64,000 nt of DNA, taken from the NCBI GenBank assembly GCA_020310875.1, contig CM035428.1, forward strand, positions 105,200,161 through 105,264,160, in the 5' to 3' direction. The notes below the pieces were generated by a model. The model was not told the DNA's origin and made no database searches. It saw only the letters and a list, made by a program, of their open reading frames with translations. Shown piece by piece: positions 21,843-33,044 of this stretch (the first letter of the stretch is position 1; each line of letters opens with the position of its first letter). The translations under genes were made by a program, and so were the position numbers. This stretch comes from Ceratopteris richardii. Its lineage: Eukaryota > Streptophyta > Polypodiopsida > Polypodiales > Pteridaceae.

Positions 21843-22688
21843 TGAAGAGAAGTATTTGTACTTGATGAAGATGAAGTGGTGCTACAAAACTTTGCACTAC
21901 ACTAGCAAAATGAACTCCAAAGATATGTAGTAGGCCCTTTTAGCTTGCCAAAGGATGTATTAGACACCCTATGTACCTTGGAAGATCAATCTCAAAAGGA
22001 TAAATCAAAACAGATATGTTGGAGTCGATCCAAGAAAAAAAAAACTTACTATTTTTGTTCTTAGACTTGTTCAGTGTTTTGAATAGTTATCTGTGTACAA
22101 AAACAATTGGCTTAATTCCTTTTGGGGAACTCTAATTAACTTATTAAGCTAACAACCATGAGTGATTTCATAAAAAATGATGGACTACGTGCAGAGAAAG
22201 ATGTTTAGCAAATTGTATCTCCATCCCGATATTCATGGGTTACTACAGTCATTAGACGAGTGAGCAAAGATATGCTAATATCTGACAATCTTAAGAAGCA
22301 ATGCTAATGAAACCTGTAGGATTATAATAGATAGTATGCTGATTCTATCATGCTTTAAACCATGGTAAATGATCAACTACACACTGAGAACAAGCTCTGA
22401 GAAGATCATTGTTCTGATAGAGAATAACAGAGAAGTAAAATGACAATATAATGATCATATATGTATTAAACATGTACAACTACAATGTCATTGGCAATCA
22501 AACATTGCTCAATGTTGACACTTCACAATGGATGTACTATAGAATGATCTCTCTACCTCGAGATACATGCGGGTCTTCTTGATCTTCTTCTTGTAGTTGA
22601 TCTTGGAGCCAAAGTTTGAATTCAAATTCAAACTTCTACCTAAAAGGTGAATGCTAATATATAGGATAGATTCTCTCATTACTCAACA
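21843..22688 (-). repeat. Copia B 5' LTR (approximate)
   Basis: It starts TGAAGAGAAG three bases beyond the primer site and may end at ACTCAACA (22681-22688), giving about 846 bp. With no second copy in the window the far end is a guess from the TG...CA rule and from where gypsy-like coding resumes. Confidence 0.45.
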
Positions 22689-22689
22689 A

Positions 22690-23516
22690 CTAACTGGTAT
22701 GTGATTTAGATCTTCTTAACTCCTTGTGAGTGTAATCCACTTTTACAAGGGTAAACTCTTCGTGCAATAGAAGATTACCTGTCGGAGGGTTCGAAATAGG
22801 GTGAATGACGAGGAGAAGGAAGGAAAGAAGGTGAGACAAATAGGTACGAGGACAATCACCTTTGGCTAACTGACACATAATGGTTTGACACTGGCGATGG
22901 ATGCGCCAAAAAAAGAATAACACCCAATTAACAGGTTCACGAGCGGCAGCATCAATCAAAGAATAGAAAGGGTGAGATATACCATAAGTGCATTTTTGGA
23001 GGTTGAGGGCGGTCACCAAAAATTGCAATGCAGAACATTCAGGCTTGGGTCGGCACAAGATGGCAAACTTGTTGGAGGACTATCGAGGAAATAACTGCTT
23101 CATCGTTGCCATTGGGAGTAGAGGGACGTCAATAAGTCCGTCTTGTGGGAGATGAAACATTTCGGTCACACTATTGAGGGTAACCACTGTGTGCAGGTTT
23201 AGTCAAGTAAGAGGCCAACAGGTTCCCATCTGGTGGTATTGGCAATGGCCGCAATCACTTGGGCAAAATAGGGATGACATTTGACCGAATGCCAAGGCAA
23301 CTCGATGAATGCTAGCAAACCGTGAGGAAGAAGAATTTCTATCAGGTTTGGGGAAAGGCCAGCACGAAAGGTGGTGATGTTTGCAAGGGCTTCCATTATG
23401 CAAAGAGTAAACAAAATGCACAAGCTATAGAACACACAACACACAAAGCACAAGAACACAATAAAGGAAAAGAATATGAAGACAATGGTTAGGTAGAAAA
23501 CACAGGGTGACATCAT
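22690..23516 (-). pseudogene. Extra ORF after integrase in gypsy fragment C
   Basis: Two open pieces in the same orientation as pol and directly downstream of it. The first, 23199-23516, includes MEALANITTFRAGLSPN and WHSVKCHPYFAQVIAAIANT. The second, 22690-23058, includes RPKPECSALQFLVTALNLQ and FYSLIDAAAREPVNWVLFF. They look like one protein of about 250 residues split by a frameshift and stops between about 23060 and 23200. I do not recognise the family. Its place between integrase and the expected 3' LTR is where some plant gypsy lineages carry an additional or env-like ORF; that comparison is positional only. Confidence 0.5.
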
Positions 23517-23654
23517 GGCTATAGAGCATAATCATCACAAGTGGAGGGAAAGATGCATGGATCATTACTACGAAAGTGCATTAAGAGATGCCGAATCAGG
23601 ACGGCAGCGGAACATGGGTAATTAATAAAAAATGAGAGGATTATGGTGAGATGG

Positions 23655-25897
23655 TCAACCAAAAAGCATGTACCATAGACAACGAATCAAAAAGACTGAA
23701 ACAAATGAGGTCCTAATGAATGTAAATAAAACATACACAAAGTTAAGGCAGAGTGGACGGCATGCAATACGAATGGAGTTTAGATCCATTGATGGGTTCA
23801 GGGACCGAAAAGTAACCAGACCAATCTGTTCTGCAATATGATAAGGACTGAACCAAGGAAGCTTAAACTTTTTGGCCGCATGGTTAGACTTGGAGTTGTA
23901 AAAAAGAATCAATTGTCCTATGGTAAAGACAGGAGTCATGAGGAACCGGTCATGGGTCTTAGCTTTCCCCAATTGGACTTCCTAAAGAACCAAAAAGATT
24001 TCCAGACATTGTTCATCCAAAGACCGCAAAACATCCAACCGAAAAGCGAAACAATCATCGGGTAATAACTTGTGCTCCAAAGCCACGCGTAAGCTGGGTA
24101 CAACCAATCCATAGGTGCAATTGCCTCAAGACCATATGCTAGTTTAAAAGGGCTACTTCTGGTAGCAACTTTATAAGTAGTGCGGTAAGCCCATAAGACC
24201 GAAGGAAGAAATTGATCCCATCTTTTCGGACACTCTAGAACAAGTTTCTTCAGCATATTAAGAAGGGTTTTATTAGTACTTTTGGCCAACCCATTCGCTC
24301 GAGGATAATAAGGGGAACTGAATTTATGAACAATATTGAAGGTTCAAGTGAGCACTTGCATTAATGTATTAGCAAAATTAGTGCCTTGATCACAAACAAT
24401 CTCCAAAGGGAGCCCATAACGAGGAAAAACATCACAAAGTAAAGATTTAGCGACCACCAGAGCAGTTGCTGATCGTAATGCCCAAGCTTCGGCCCAACGA
24501 ATAGCATAATCAGTATAGGTAAACATATAACGATGATTAGTGACAATAGTAGGAGGCGTAATAGGACCAATAAAATCCAATCCCCACTTTTGAAAAGGCT
24601 CAAGGGGAAGGACATGCTGAAGTGGAAAATGATGCCGGTGTAAGGGTTGTTCAGAAAATTGGCAAGCATCACATTGTTGAACATAAGTAGCAATATCGCG
24701 ATGCATTGTGGGCCACATAATCCACTATGCATAATTTTTTGGTACATAAGATCTACCGAAAAATGGCCACCAAAAGGGGTGGAATGAGCCATTGTGATTA
24801 CCGATGAAACTTCAAGTGGTGGAATACATCGTAAGAGTGCACCAAATGGATCCATATAATGCAATTGTCCCACAATGATTCAAAATCAGCGACTATACAA
24901 AGCCAATTTACAACGAGCAGACGTCGAAGTAGTATTTGGAGGACATCCGCTAGTGAGAAAAATCATAAGGGTGTCATAATACAAAGGTGACAAAGGTAAC
25001 ACTTGGGAATCATTGTGAACAAAATCAGTCACATAGATTGCCATAGTGGTATCATCAACGTGATCGAGGGGGCTCACCGGAATTGAGTCGAGAAAGGAAA
25101 TCTACGAGAGCATGTGCTGATCTCGGGCAATGTACAACCTCATAATTAAATTCTTCAAGCAACAACACCCACTGAGCTAATCTGTCACCTAAATTTTATT
25201 GTCGTACAAGATAAACCAAAGCCGCATGATCCACATGAAAGGTAAATTTGCGTCCCAGTAGATAGTGTCAAAATTTTTTCACCGAATAGACTAGACCAAA
25301 GCATTCATGTTTAGTAACAGAATAGTTATGTTCAGCAGCTGCTAGTCATGGACTGGCATAATAAACAAGATGGAGCCACTTGTCGTTTGCTACAACAACA
25401 CACTGCTGATTGCAATATCTGAAGCATCCACGAAGACGTGAAAAGGAAGTTGCCAATTAGGAGCTTGTAAAATAGGAGCCTGTGTAAGAAGAGTTTTCAG
25501 TCGATCAAAAGCCAGTTGACATTCTTGCATCCACACAAACTAGCAAGGGCTATTGGTAACCAAACAATCAAGCAGTATAGCCACATGAGCGAGCCACCAG
25601 ATATGTCGACCATGCCACCGTATTTGTCCAAGGAATCACATAACTTGCTTTGGAGTCGTGGGAGGGGGTGCATTTAACACTGTACAAACTTTATCAGGGT
25701 CCACTTAAATTCCTTGTTGTGAAATAACATGACCGAGTAGCTTGCCACAAGAAACTGAAAAGATGGATTTCTTGGGATTTAAGCAAAGATGGAACTCCTG
25801 ACACTTGGAAAAGCAGCATCTTAGGTGGTAGAGGGGAGCCGATGTATCACAACATAATGAAAAATCATCCAAATACACCTGCATAAATGTACTTAAG
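23655..25897 (-). pseudogene. Gypsy fragment C: reverse transcriptase to integrase
   Basis: A decayed Ty3/gypsy pol read leftward from 25897. It opens inside reverse transcriptase (YLDDF near 25875, then LGHVISQQGI). RNase H-like text follows (FHVFVDASD), heavily broken. Integrase comes next, with its zinc region end (CDACQFSEQ), a core with LDFIGPI and VCDQGTNFAN (24344-24718), RWDQFLPSVLWAYRTTY (23936-24289), and a C-terminal segment with FTIGQLILFYNS and KLPWFSPYHI (23655-23972). Many stops and shifts are present. Gag, protease and the first half of reverse transcriptase are absent because copia D begins at 25898. Confidence 0.88.
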
Positions 25898-26129
25898 TGT
25901 TGATATATTTAGGTAGTGATGTGTGTGAACACTCTAGGACCGTCGAGGCACTTTTTTCCCTCTTTAGGAGGCTTTTTTTCCCCCGGCTTGTATATACGCC
26001 TATTGCCCTAATGGGCTACTTATCTTTGTACATTATCTAGTAATACATTCAGTATTGTGTGTTTGTGCTCCAAGCTTCTTCTTCTTCCTTGTGTTGTTCG
26101 CGTGCTTCCACAGACGTCTATCTCCAACA
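25898..26129 (+). repeat. Copia D 5' LTR, short
   Basis: About 232 bp, beginning TGTTGATATATT and ending TATCTCCAACA, with a TATA-like TTGTATATAC near 25999 and a primer site three bases downstream. The flanking five bases are TTAAG (25893-25897); the matching right copy is lost with the 3' end. Confidence 0.75.
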
Positions 26130-26131
26130 AT

Positions 26132-26142
26132 TGGTATCAGAG
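26132..26142 (+). promoter_or_regulatory. Copia D primer-binding site
   Basis: TGGTATCAGAG matches the complement of the initiator tRNA-Met 3' end, the usual plant copia primer. Confidence 0.88.
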
Positions 26143-26436
26143 GAGCTCGTCGCTTCATCTAGGGCACCGTCGACACTCCTCCGTTTGCAGTCTCAGAATC
26201 ATACGAATTTTGGAGAGCATACTCAGCGATCTGAGCTCGTTTCGGCCTCTGAACGCACTATCGTAGTGCTTGTGCAGACTATTTTGTCTTTTTGTGCCAA
26301 AGGTATTCTTGTTTTTGTTCGCCAGTTTAAGCGTCTCGAAGTCTGCTACAGGTCTAGCAAAACTCGTCTGGGCAGTTCTGTTCAACTTTTTGAGATACAG
26401 TCAATTTTGTGCATCAAGGTATTTTAGTCACCGGCC

Positions 26437-29400
26437 ATGGCTGAAAGCAGTGATGTATTCCGTATGTTGGCTGTTGAGGATAAGTTGGATGGTACCAACT
26501 ACCCATTATGGGCTTATATGATGCGACATGTTTTGGTTGCAAAAGGATTATGGAACATTGTGCAGGGTGTTGAAAGACGTCCTGTTACACCTGCAACTAC
26601 AGGTAGTGCAAATACAGGTGCTGGAGCTGATGAAGATGGTGTTGAAGATGATATTCCGCAGATTCCTGTTCGTGCTGCTGTTTCTATTGCACCTACTGCA
26701 GAGCAGATTCGCTGGGACGGCAGAGATGCCCAAGCACATGCATTGATAGCTTTGTCTGTCAAACGTGCCATTATTCCTCACATTCGCTCTTGCAGAACAG
26801 CAAAGGATGCTTGGGATACACTTACCACTTTGTACCAGGCTAGGAATGAGGCTCGTGTTGCTTACCTCCGAAAACAGTTGGAGAGTGAGCACATGAATGA
26901 AGGTGATTCTATGGACAGTTCTCTCACAAAGATCAAAGACCTGAAGGAACAATTGATTTCTGCTGATGAGGTTATACCAGATAGCTCACTTGTGCAGACC
27001 GTTCTGAATGGTCTTCCTGATTCATACTAGAGTTTTGCTTCTACTCTTCAGTTGATGATGAAAGGCAATCCGAATGCCTTATCATTTGAGGAATTAGTCT
27101 CTGTTCTATTGCAGGAAGATCAGTCCAGGCAGAACAGGTCCATTATGCATGTTGCAGATCAAGCTTTCCTGGCTAGTGAGAAGGGCAAAGGAAAATGGAG
27201 CTCTTCTACTAGTAAGCAAAAATCTGCAAATGCTGCACAATCGAAGAACCAGGATAAAGATGAGAAGAAATCAGAAAAGCAGAAATTGTTTTGCAAATAC
27301 TGTAAAGGAAATGATCATATCATAAAGAACTGTCCAAAACTGGCTGCAAAAGAGGCAAAGAAGAAAGAGGCTGGAATGGTTGTTGCAGAGGCCTCTACAC
27401 CAAAAACAGAGTCTGCAAATCTTGTGCAGGAAGAAGAATGGGCGTTTACTACTGTTTGCAGTTTTGACCCATCTTCTCATGAGCAGTGCATGTCTGCAGT
27501 GGACTCAGATGTTTGGTACTTTGACAGTGGGGCGACCAAACATATTACCTCGCAGCGTAGTTTCTTCTCTTCACTCGAGCCTGCCCCTATAGGGAATACT
27601 GTCACATGCGCCAACAACTCCTCTTATCCTGTTATGGGAGTTGGTAAGATCATTCTGACTACTGCTGATGGTAGTTCTTTCACCTTGTCAGATGCTTTAT
27701 TTGTGCCAAGGATCAAGAAGAATCTGTTATCAGTTTCTGCATTAGCCAAGATTGGCTTGGTTGTGAAATTTGTTGATGACAAATGTACAATTCATGATCT
27801 GTCAAATGGCGATGTTATTATTGCTTCTGGCATTTTATGTCGTGGGCTGTATAAGCTCATAGACTATGAAAGATTTGTGAATGATTCGGCATGTGTAGTT
27901 CATGATTCTCAGGCTATCTCAGATGCAAAGCTTTGGCATGCACGCTTTGGTCATCTAAATTTTGCTAGTTTGCTACGCCTGTAGAAATCTGAAATGGTGT
28001 CCTCTTTGCCCAAACTTGAGGCACATGGAAAACATGTTTGTGAAGGCTGTATTTTGGGCAAAATGCAGCGTTCTTCCTTTCCAAAAGATGGTTTAGTTCG
28101 GGCTATGCAGAAATTGCAGCTTGTACATAGTGATGTCTGTGGTCCTATGCAGACACCCTCTTTTGGAAATTACCTTTACTTTGTGACTTTCATTGATGAT
28201 TTTTCCAGGCATGCATGGGTATATCCACTCAAAGCAAAGTCCGAAGTGTTCATGTGCTTCAAACAGTTTTTGGTTTTGGCTGAAAATCTATCAGCATGTA
28301 AAATGGGCACCCTCCGTTCTGATCAAGGGGGGGAATATATGTCTTCATATTTTAATGCATTTCTGGTTGAACGTGGGATAAAACACCAGTGTACAGTGCT
28401 GTATACACTTCAACAGAATGGAGTTGCTGAACGAAAGAACATGTCACTCATGGAGATGGCGAGGTGCATGGTCAAAAGTCAGGCTTTACCACATAGTTTC
28501 TGGCTTGAGGCTATCATGTGTGCAACATATGTACTGAACAGGTGTCCCACTAAAGTGTTGCAATCTATCACTCCATATGAGGCTTGGCATGACCGCAAGC
28601 CATCTGTTGCTCATCTGCATGTTTTTGGTTGTTTGGCATATGCATTAGTGCTTGAACAACATCGCAGAAAATTGGATGATAAGGCAGTAAAATGTATTTT
28701 TGTTGGGTACAGTTCTGAAAGTAAAGACTATCGTCTATATCATCCATAGACTAAACGCATTCTGGTTAGTCGTGATGTTGTCTTTGTGGAAGATGCTATT
28801 CAGCCATTGCTTTCATGTACTAAGGAGACATCTGTTAGCTCCAAAGACATGTATGATACTTTGATGCCTCTTTTTACAGGTGGACAGTCTAGTGCTGGTC
28901 CTAATGAGGCAACCTCTCAGCCTTTGCAGGTTTCATATGATGATGCAGATCATTCCATTTCTGATGCAGATTTACATGATGCACTTGTTGATGAGAGAGC
29001 TGATATTGAGCAGGCAAAAACTATGCCAAAATGGCTGGTGTGGACTTTGCGTGACAGCAAATTAGATGCACCTTTGGCATATCGTACTCGTTCAGGCTCT
29101 CATAGTGCCTCCTTTGCATCAGATTGCTATGCTATGACTACATCTGGTCTCTGTGATGAGAATGAGCCTGTTTCTTTTGATGAAGCACAAAATTCAGAAA
29201 ATTGGATGGCTGCTATGCAATCTGAATATGATGCTATAATGAAGAATGGTACATGGTTTTTATGTGACTTGCCTCCTGGCAATAAGGCCATTGGCACTAA
29301 GTGGGTATACAAGCTGAAGCGTAAACCTGATGGTACAATTGACAGGTATAAGGCTAGGCTTGTTGCAAAGGGTTATGCACAGGAAAGAGGCATTGATTTT

Positions 29401-29950
29401 GATGAGACCTTTGCACCTACATTCCGTATGACTACTGTTCGAAGCATTTGTGCACTTGCAGCCCATCATGGTTGGAATGTACATCAGTTGGACATTAAAA
29501 CAACATTTCTGAATGGTGACTTGCATGAGGAAGTGTATGTTTTTCAGCCCCGTGGCTTTGTGCAGAAAGGGCATGAAAACCAGGTTTGCAGGTTAAAGAA
29601 GGCATTATATGGTTTAAAGCAAGCACCACGTGCTTGGTATGAGAAGATACATGCCTATCTGATTGCACATGGTTTTGAGAACAGTCCAACTGAAAGCACC
29701 TTATATGTTAAGCGTGCTAATGATGTGCTTCTGATCATTGTTGTCTATGTTGATGACATGCTGCTCACTGGTCCTATTGAGACACATATTGCTGATTTTA
29801 AGGCTGATTTGCATGCCTCATTTGAGATGTCTGATTTGGGGCATTTGCATCACTATTTGGGCATTTAGTTTATGCACGTTGATGGTGGAATGGCTTTGTG
29901 TCAAACGAAATATATTGACACATTATTGCAGCGTTTTGGCGATAATTATC
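26437..29950 (+). pseudogene. Copia D gag-pol with four in-frame TAG codons
   Basis: A Ty1/copia polyprotein in one continuous frame from an ATG at 26437. Gag comes first (DGTNYPLWAYMMRH), then a CCHC knuckle (CKYCKGNDHIIKNC, about 27291-27332) and protease (YFDSGATKHIT, about 27517). The GAG-pre-integrase segment (LWHARFGHLN) and integrase (HSDVCGP, FIDDFSRH, NGVAERKN) follow. Reverse transcriptase has KWVYKLKRKPDGTI and YVDDMLLTG near 29749-29775. The frame is interrupted only by TAG at 27028, 27982, 28747 and 29866, each where relatives commonly have Gln. Homology fades near 29940-29950, after LCQTKYIDTLLQRF; RNase H and the 3' LTR are missing. Confidence 0.92.
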
Positions 29951-30191
29951 AGTTTTTAGCATGTATGTCAGATTTTAATGTCACGTTTCTCTTTTACCTT
30001 TGATTCTAGCCTGATTTCTTGGAGTGAAATCTAAGTACTCGGAGTTTGTACAAGGAAATTTCCAAATGCATAGAACTAGTAAATAAAATCCCTTTTTAAT
30101 ATTTTGTAATGAGGAGCATTATATGATTGTTAAGGAGTACTCATGAGCATTGCAAACCTTTAACATGAAAAGAAGTGCTAAAAATTTTATA
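29951..30191. other. Unassigned gap between copia D and the SINE
   Basis: AT-rich with no coding signal. No RNase H or LTR of copia D can be recognised here. Confidence 0.5.
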
Positions 30192-30205
30192 TGTATAGAC
30201 ATTTC
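30192..30205. repeat. SINE target-site duplication, 3' side
   Basis: On the minus strand this reads GAAATGTCTATACA and matches 30453-30466 (GAAATGGTTATATA) at 11 of 14 positions. It is an imperfect, probably aged duplication. Confidence 0.55.
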
Positions 30206-30452
30206 ATTTTAATGGAGGTTCAGCCGAAGCCTACTCCCCTGAGCTTTAACGTTGAAATTGGAACTGTACAAGTGAATGGGCATAGTACCCACAGAACCCC
30301 CATATTCCACAAAGCAGGGGTTAGACAAAGAGACAACTTGATTACAACTGGTTTGAGTGGCCTAAGCCATTACATGTCTAGCCCGGGGCTTGAACCTTGG
30401 ACTTCCGCCTCAAGAGGCCAAACCTCAACGAACTGCCCTACGAGAGGTGGAC
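30206..30452 (-). mobile_element. tRNA-derived SINE with a LINE-like 3' tail
   Basis: A 247-bp element on the minus strand. Its 5' part is tRNA-like, with an A box TAGGGCAGTTCG (30429-30440) and a B box GGTTCAAGCCC (30386-30396) spaced as in a pol III internal promoter. It does not fold as an intact tRNA, since I could not build a 5-bp anticodon stem. Its 3' part (about 30210-30325) carries the words of the LINE 3' UTR at 6620-6740 in the same order: CCCCTGCTTTGTGG identical over 14 bases, then 31 of 41 matching ungapped, later GAGTAGGCT and GAAC. It ends in a short A-rich tail inside an imperfect 14-bp duplication. The open frame at 30191-30559 on the other strand merely crosses it. Confidence 0.83.
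30386..30440 (-). promoter_or_regulatory. SINE pol III A and B boxes
   Basis: A box at 30429-30440 and B box at 30386-30396, minus strand, about 32 bases apart. They compare with tRNA consensus TRGCNNAGYNGG and GGTTCGANNCC with a few mismatches each. Confidence 0.7.
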
Positions 30453-30466
30453 TATATAACCATTTC
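30453..30466. repeat. SINE target-site duplication, 5' side
   Basis: Minus strand GAAATGGTTATATA, partner of 30192-30205. Confidence 0.55.
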
Positions 30467-30925
30467 TTGCATTCTCCGTTATCAATGAACGTGAAAAATA
30501 GGTTTTCAATGGAGGGGTCGTTTCGAGAGCTTGTTGGCTATCCAAAGATACTAAGTTGAATCCCAAAAAAACAAATTCATGGAAAAATGTAAACCTTTCT
30601 TGGAGTCATTTGAAAGCCTTTCTTTCGCTCTTCGTGGACTTAAATGTTTCGAGTGTTCGTTGTTTTCCTCCTCTCGATCACGTGCTTCAACGTCATTTAA
30701 CTGCGAGAGGTCCTCCTCGCCTGATAAATTTCTCGTTGACGTGCTTCGCTATGGCGTCGCTCGTCTGGTTCAACATCTGATCGAGCTGACGTTTGTAGTG
30801 CAATTTCCATCGTTTGTAGTGCAAATTTCCATCGTTTGTTGAGCTGTGGCGTATTCTAGTGCAACGTCTCATCATTCATTGTTTAGTTTTCGTGTCTCAA
30901 TATTCATTGTTTAGTTTTCGTGGAT

Positions 30926-31411
30926 ATGGATGAATCACGTCGTTCTGATGAGCTCACGAGGAAGAGACCGAGACGAGCCAAGACAAAGGATCCCGAGATT
31001 ATCGAGGCAAACGAGTACAGTTTCAAGGAGCTAGCTATGGAGAAAACGTCTTCAGCGGAATCTCCGGTTTCTAATCTTCCGATGGAGAAAACGTCTTCAC
31101 CTGAATCTCCGGTTTCTAATCATCCGATGGAGAAAACTTCTTCACCGGAATCTTCGGTTTCAAATCATCCGACTGAACGTCCGACAAAGCGTATCGACTC
31201 TTCAGACCCTAACCAGGACTTGCTTCCTACATCGCCGATCCAGGCCACTGGCAACACGCCGGCCGAACTCCCCACACCTGCTGACGATTTTGCAAAACTT
31301 AAGCACTTGGATGACATTCTTCAGTCGGAGTCCGACAATATAGGTAGCCCGGGGGAGAATGCTGAGAGGTATGACGATATCGTGCGCTCCTTTCAAAACG
31401 ATCTTTCATAG
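30926..31411 (+). CDS. Hypothetical disordered protein with 15-residue repeats
   Basis: An ATG-started frame of 161 residues. I do not recognise it. It has a basic, nuclear-signal-like cluster near the start (RKRPRRAKTK), then three in-frame 45-bp repeats (MEKTSSPESPVSNHP type) at 31037-31081, 31082-31126 and 31127-31171. A Pro/Ser/Asp/Glu-rich remainder contains LKHLDDILQSE. No membrane segment or signal peptide is visible. The upstream 150 bp contain two short direct repeats (TTTGTAGTGCAA and ATTCATTGTTTAGTTTTCGTG). It could be an exon of a host gene or cargo of a transposon. Third-base composition is more balanced than in the AT-rich flanks, which is the main reason to keep it. Confidence 0.35.
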   Translation: MDESRRSDELTRKRPRRAKTKDPEIIEANEYSFKELAMEKTSSAESPVSNLPMEKTSSPESPVSNHPMEKTSSPESSVSNHPTERPTKRIDSSDPNQDLLPTSPIQATGNTPAELPTPADDFAKLKHLDDILQSESDNIGSPGENAERYDDIVRSFQNDLS

Positions 31412-31500
31412 AGCTGCACCTGTGCGCAGGATTTACTCAACTGGACAGGATATATGCCATGAAGGACATCATTACCTCGCATGCAATGCATCTTTAGTTG

Positions 31501-32268
31501 CAACAGACTAAGCGTTTGCAACAGACTAAGCGTTTGCAGAAAGTACAACTAATCTCATATTAAGCTCATATATTAAGCTCATATTGCAGAAAGTACTACT
31601 AATCTTTGGGCTTCTTTCACTCCACACCTCCATTAGTTGAACAGTTTATGGCTCTGAAGCATAATATTGCGGTTTTATGGTGGAAATTGTCAATTCTGAT
31701 AACAACATTTTTGAAAATCATGCTTCAATACGTCATAATCATGTGAAACATTTTTGAATTGAAAACATTTATACTTATATGTATTTATGTACTATGTAAT
31801 GAATGTATTTATGTATTGATGTACTCTGTAATGAATGAATGAATGCATGTATCCGTTTATGCGTGCATGAATGAATGCATGTATGTTTTTTATTTGTTTA
31901 TGTATGTTTTTATTTGTTTATGTTGTATGTCCGTCGACCGAATCGCTTCTGGTTATCTTATCTTTTCAAGCGTTTGCATGCAACTATATTTTGGACTAAG
32001 CGTTTGCATGCAACTTCCATACGTCTGTCTTTTCTTCGACTGCACATATTTATCATATAGCAAATAAAAAAACATGAAATCGTGCATGTATTATGTGTGT
32101 ATGTATGTAAATTCATGAACATATTGTTTTAAAACAGGATGATTACAGCAGGATGAATATATTATGAATTTATGCGTTTATGTATGTGTGTATGTATGTA
32201 TGCGTTTATGTATGTGTGTATGTATGTATCCGTTTATCATTACAACAGACTAAGCGTTTGCATGCAAC
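31501..32268. repeat. Dispersed ACTAAGCGTTTGCA motif, five copies
   Basis: The phrase (CAACAGA)CTAAGCGTTTGCA, often followed by TGCAAC, appears twice in tandem at 31501-31540, then at about 31968, 31997 and 32243. The copy at 31968 lacks the leading CTA. The spacing between copies is irregular and filled with AT-rich and GTAT-type sequence. Function unknown. Confidence 0.75.
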
Positions 32269-32635
32269 CATTCTGTTGAAATGTTGAAATGTTACACAGT
32301 AGATTTCATGTATTATGCAGTCGGATGTTACACAGTAGATTTCAGTAGATTTCATGTATCATTTTAAGCATAATACATGAAATCTACGACCATAAAAATT
32401 ACAGTATCGTGTTACAGTAGATTTCATGTATCATTATTTGTGTATGTATGTATGTAATGAGAAAACACTTCTTGCATCGAGAAAAGTGATATACAGAAAA
32501 AGGAAGGTTTCTTATCAGCAAATAGCTTTCCTTCTGAAAGAATTAAGGCAGAACAAGACAAGCTTTATGAACAATATGAATTTATATGAACAGCATCATT
32601 TGGGGGTAGAATGGAGAGGATAGTGCGAGTGTGTA

Positions 32636-32830
32636 AGTAAGTAAGTATGTATGTATGCATGTATGAATGTATGTATGCATGCATGCATTTATGTATGTAT
32701 TCATGCATTTATGTATGTATGGATGCATTTATGTATGTATGTATGTAAATATATATGTATGTAAATATATATGTATGTATGTATGCATTTATGTATGTAT
32801 GTGTGTATGTATGCATTTATGTACGTGCGT
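32636..32830. repeat. GTAT/GCAT tetranucleotide microsatellite
   Basis: Runs of TATG, TGCA and TTTATG words. Similar shorter patches occur at 31790-31930 and 32090-32235. The ORFs reading MYVCMHAFMYV-type peptides across them are composition artefacts. Confidence 0.9.
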
Positions 32831-32936
32831 GACTCTAAGGATGCTAAAAACTGAAAATTCTTCACAAAATGAAAAGTCAAATTGTATCACCCAAATTGCA
32901 AATGGAAATGCTATGAAGCTAGGGCTACTTTCCTTT

Positions 32937-33044
<108 letters not shown>

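Noticed and set aside
26437-29868. TAG read as an amino acid (altered genetic code)
   Set aside because: Land plants use the standard code, and the same elements carry other lesions. Deamination of CAG explains the pattern more simply.
30206-30452. A functional tRNA gene on the minus strand
   Set aside because: A and B boxes are present but I could not build an anticodon stem or acceptor stem, and a LINE-like tail follows.
30191-30559. Plus-strand ORF of 122 codons
   Set aside because: It runs antisense through the SINE and both of its flanks; no protein features.
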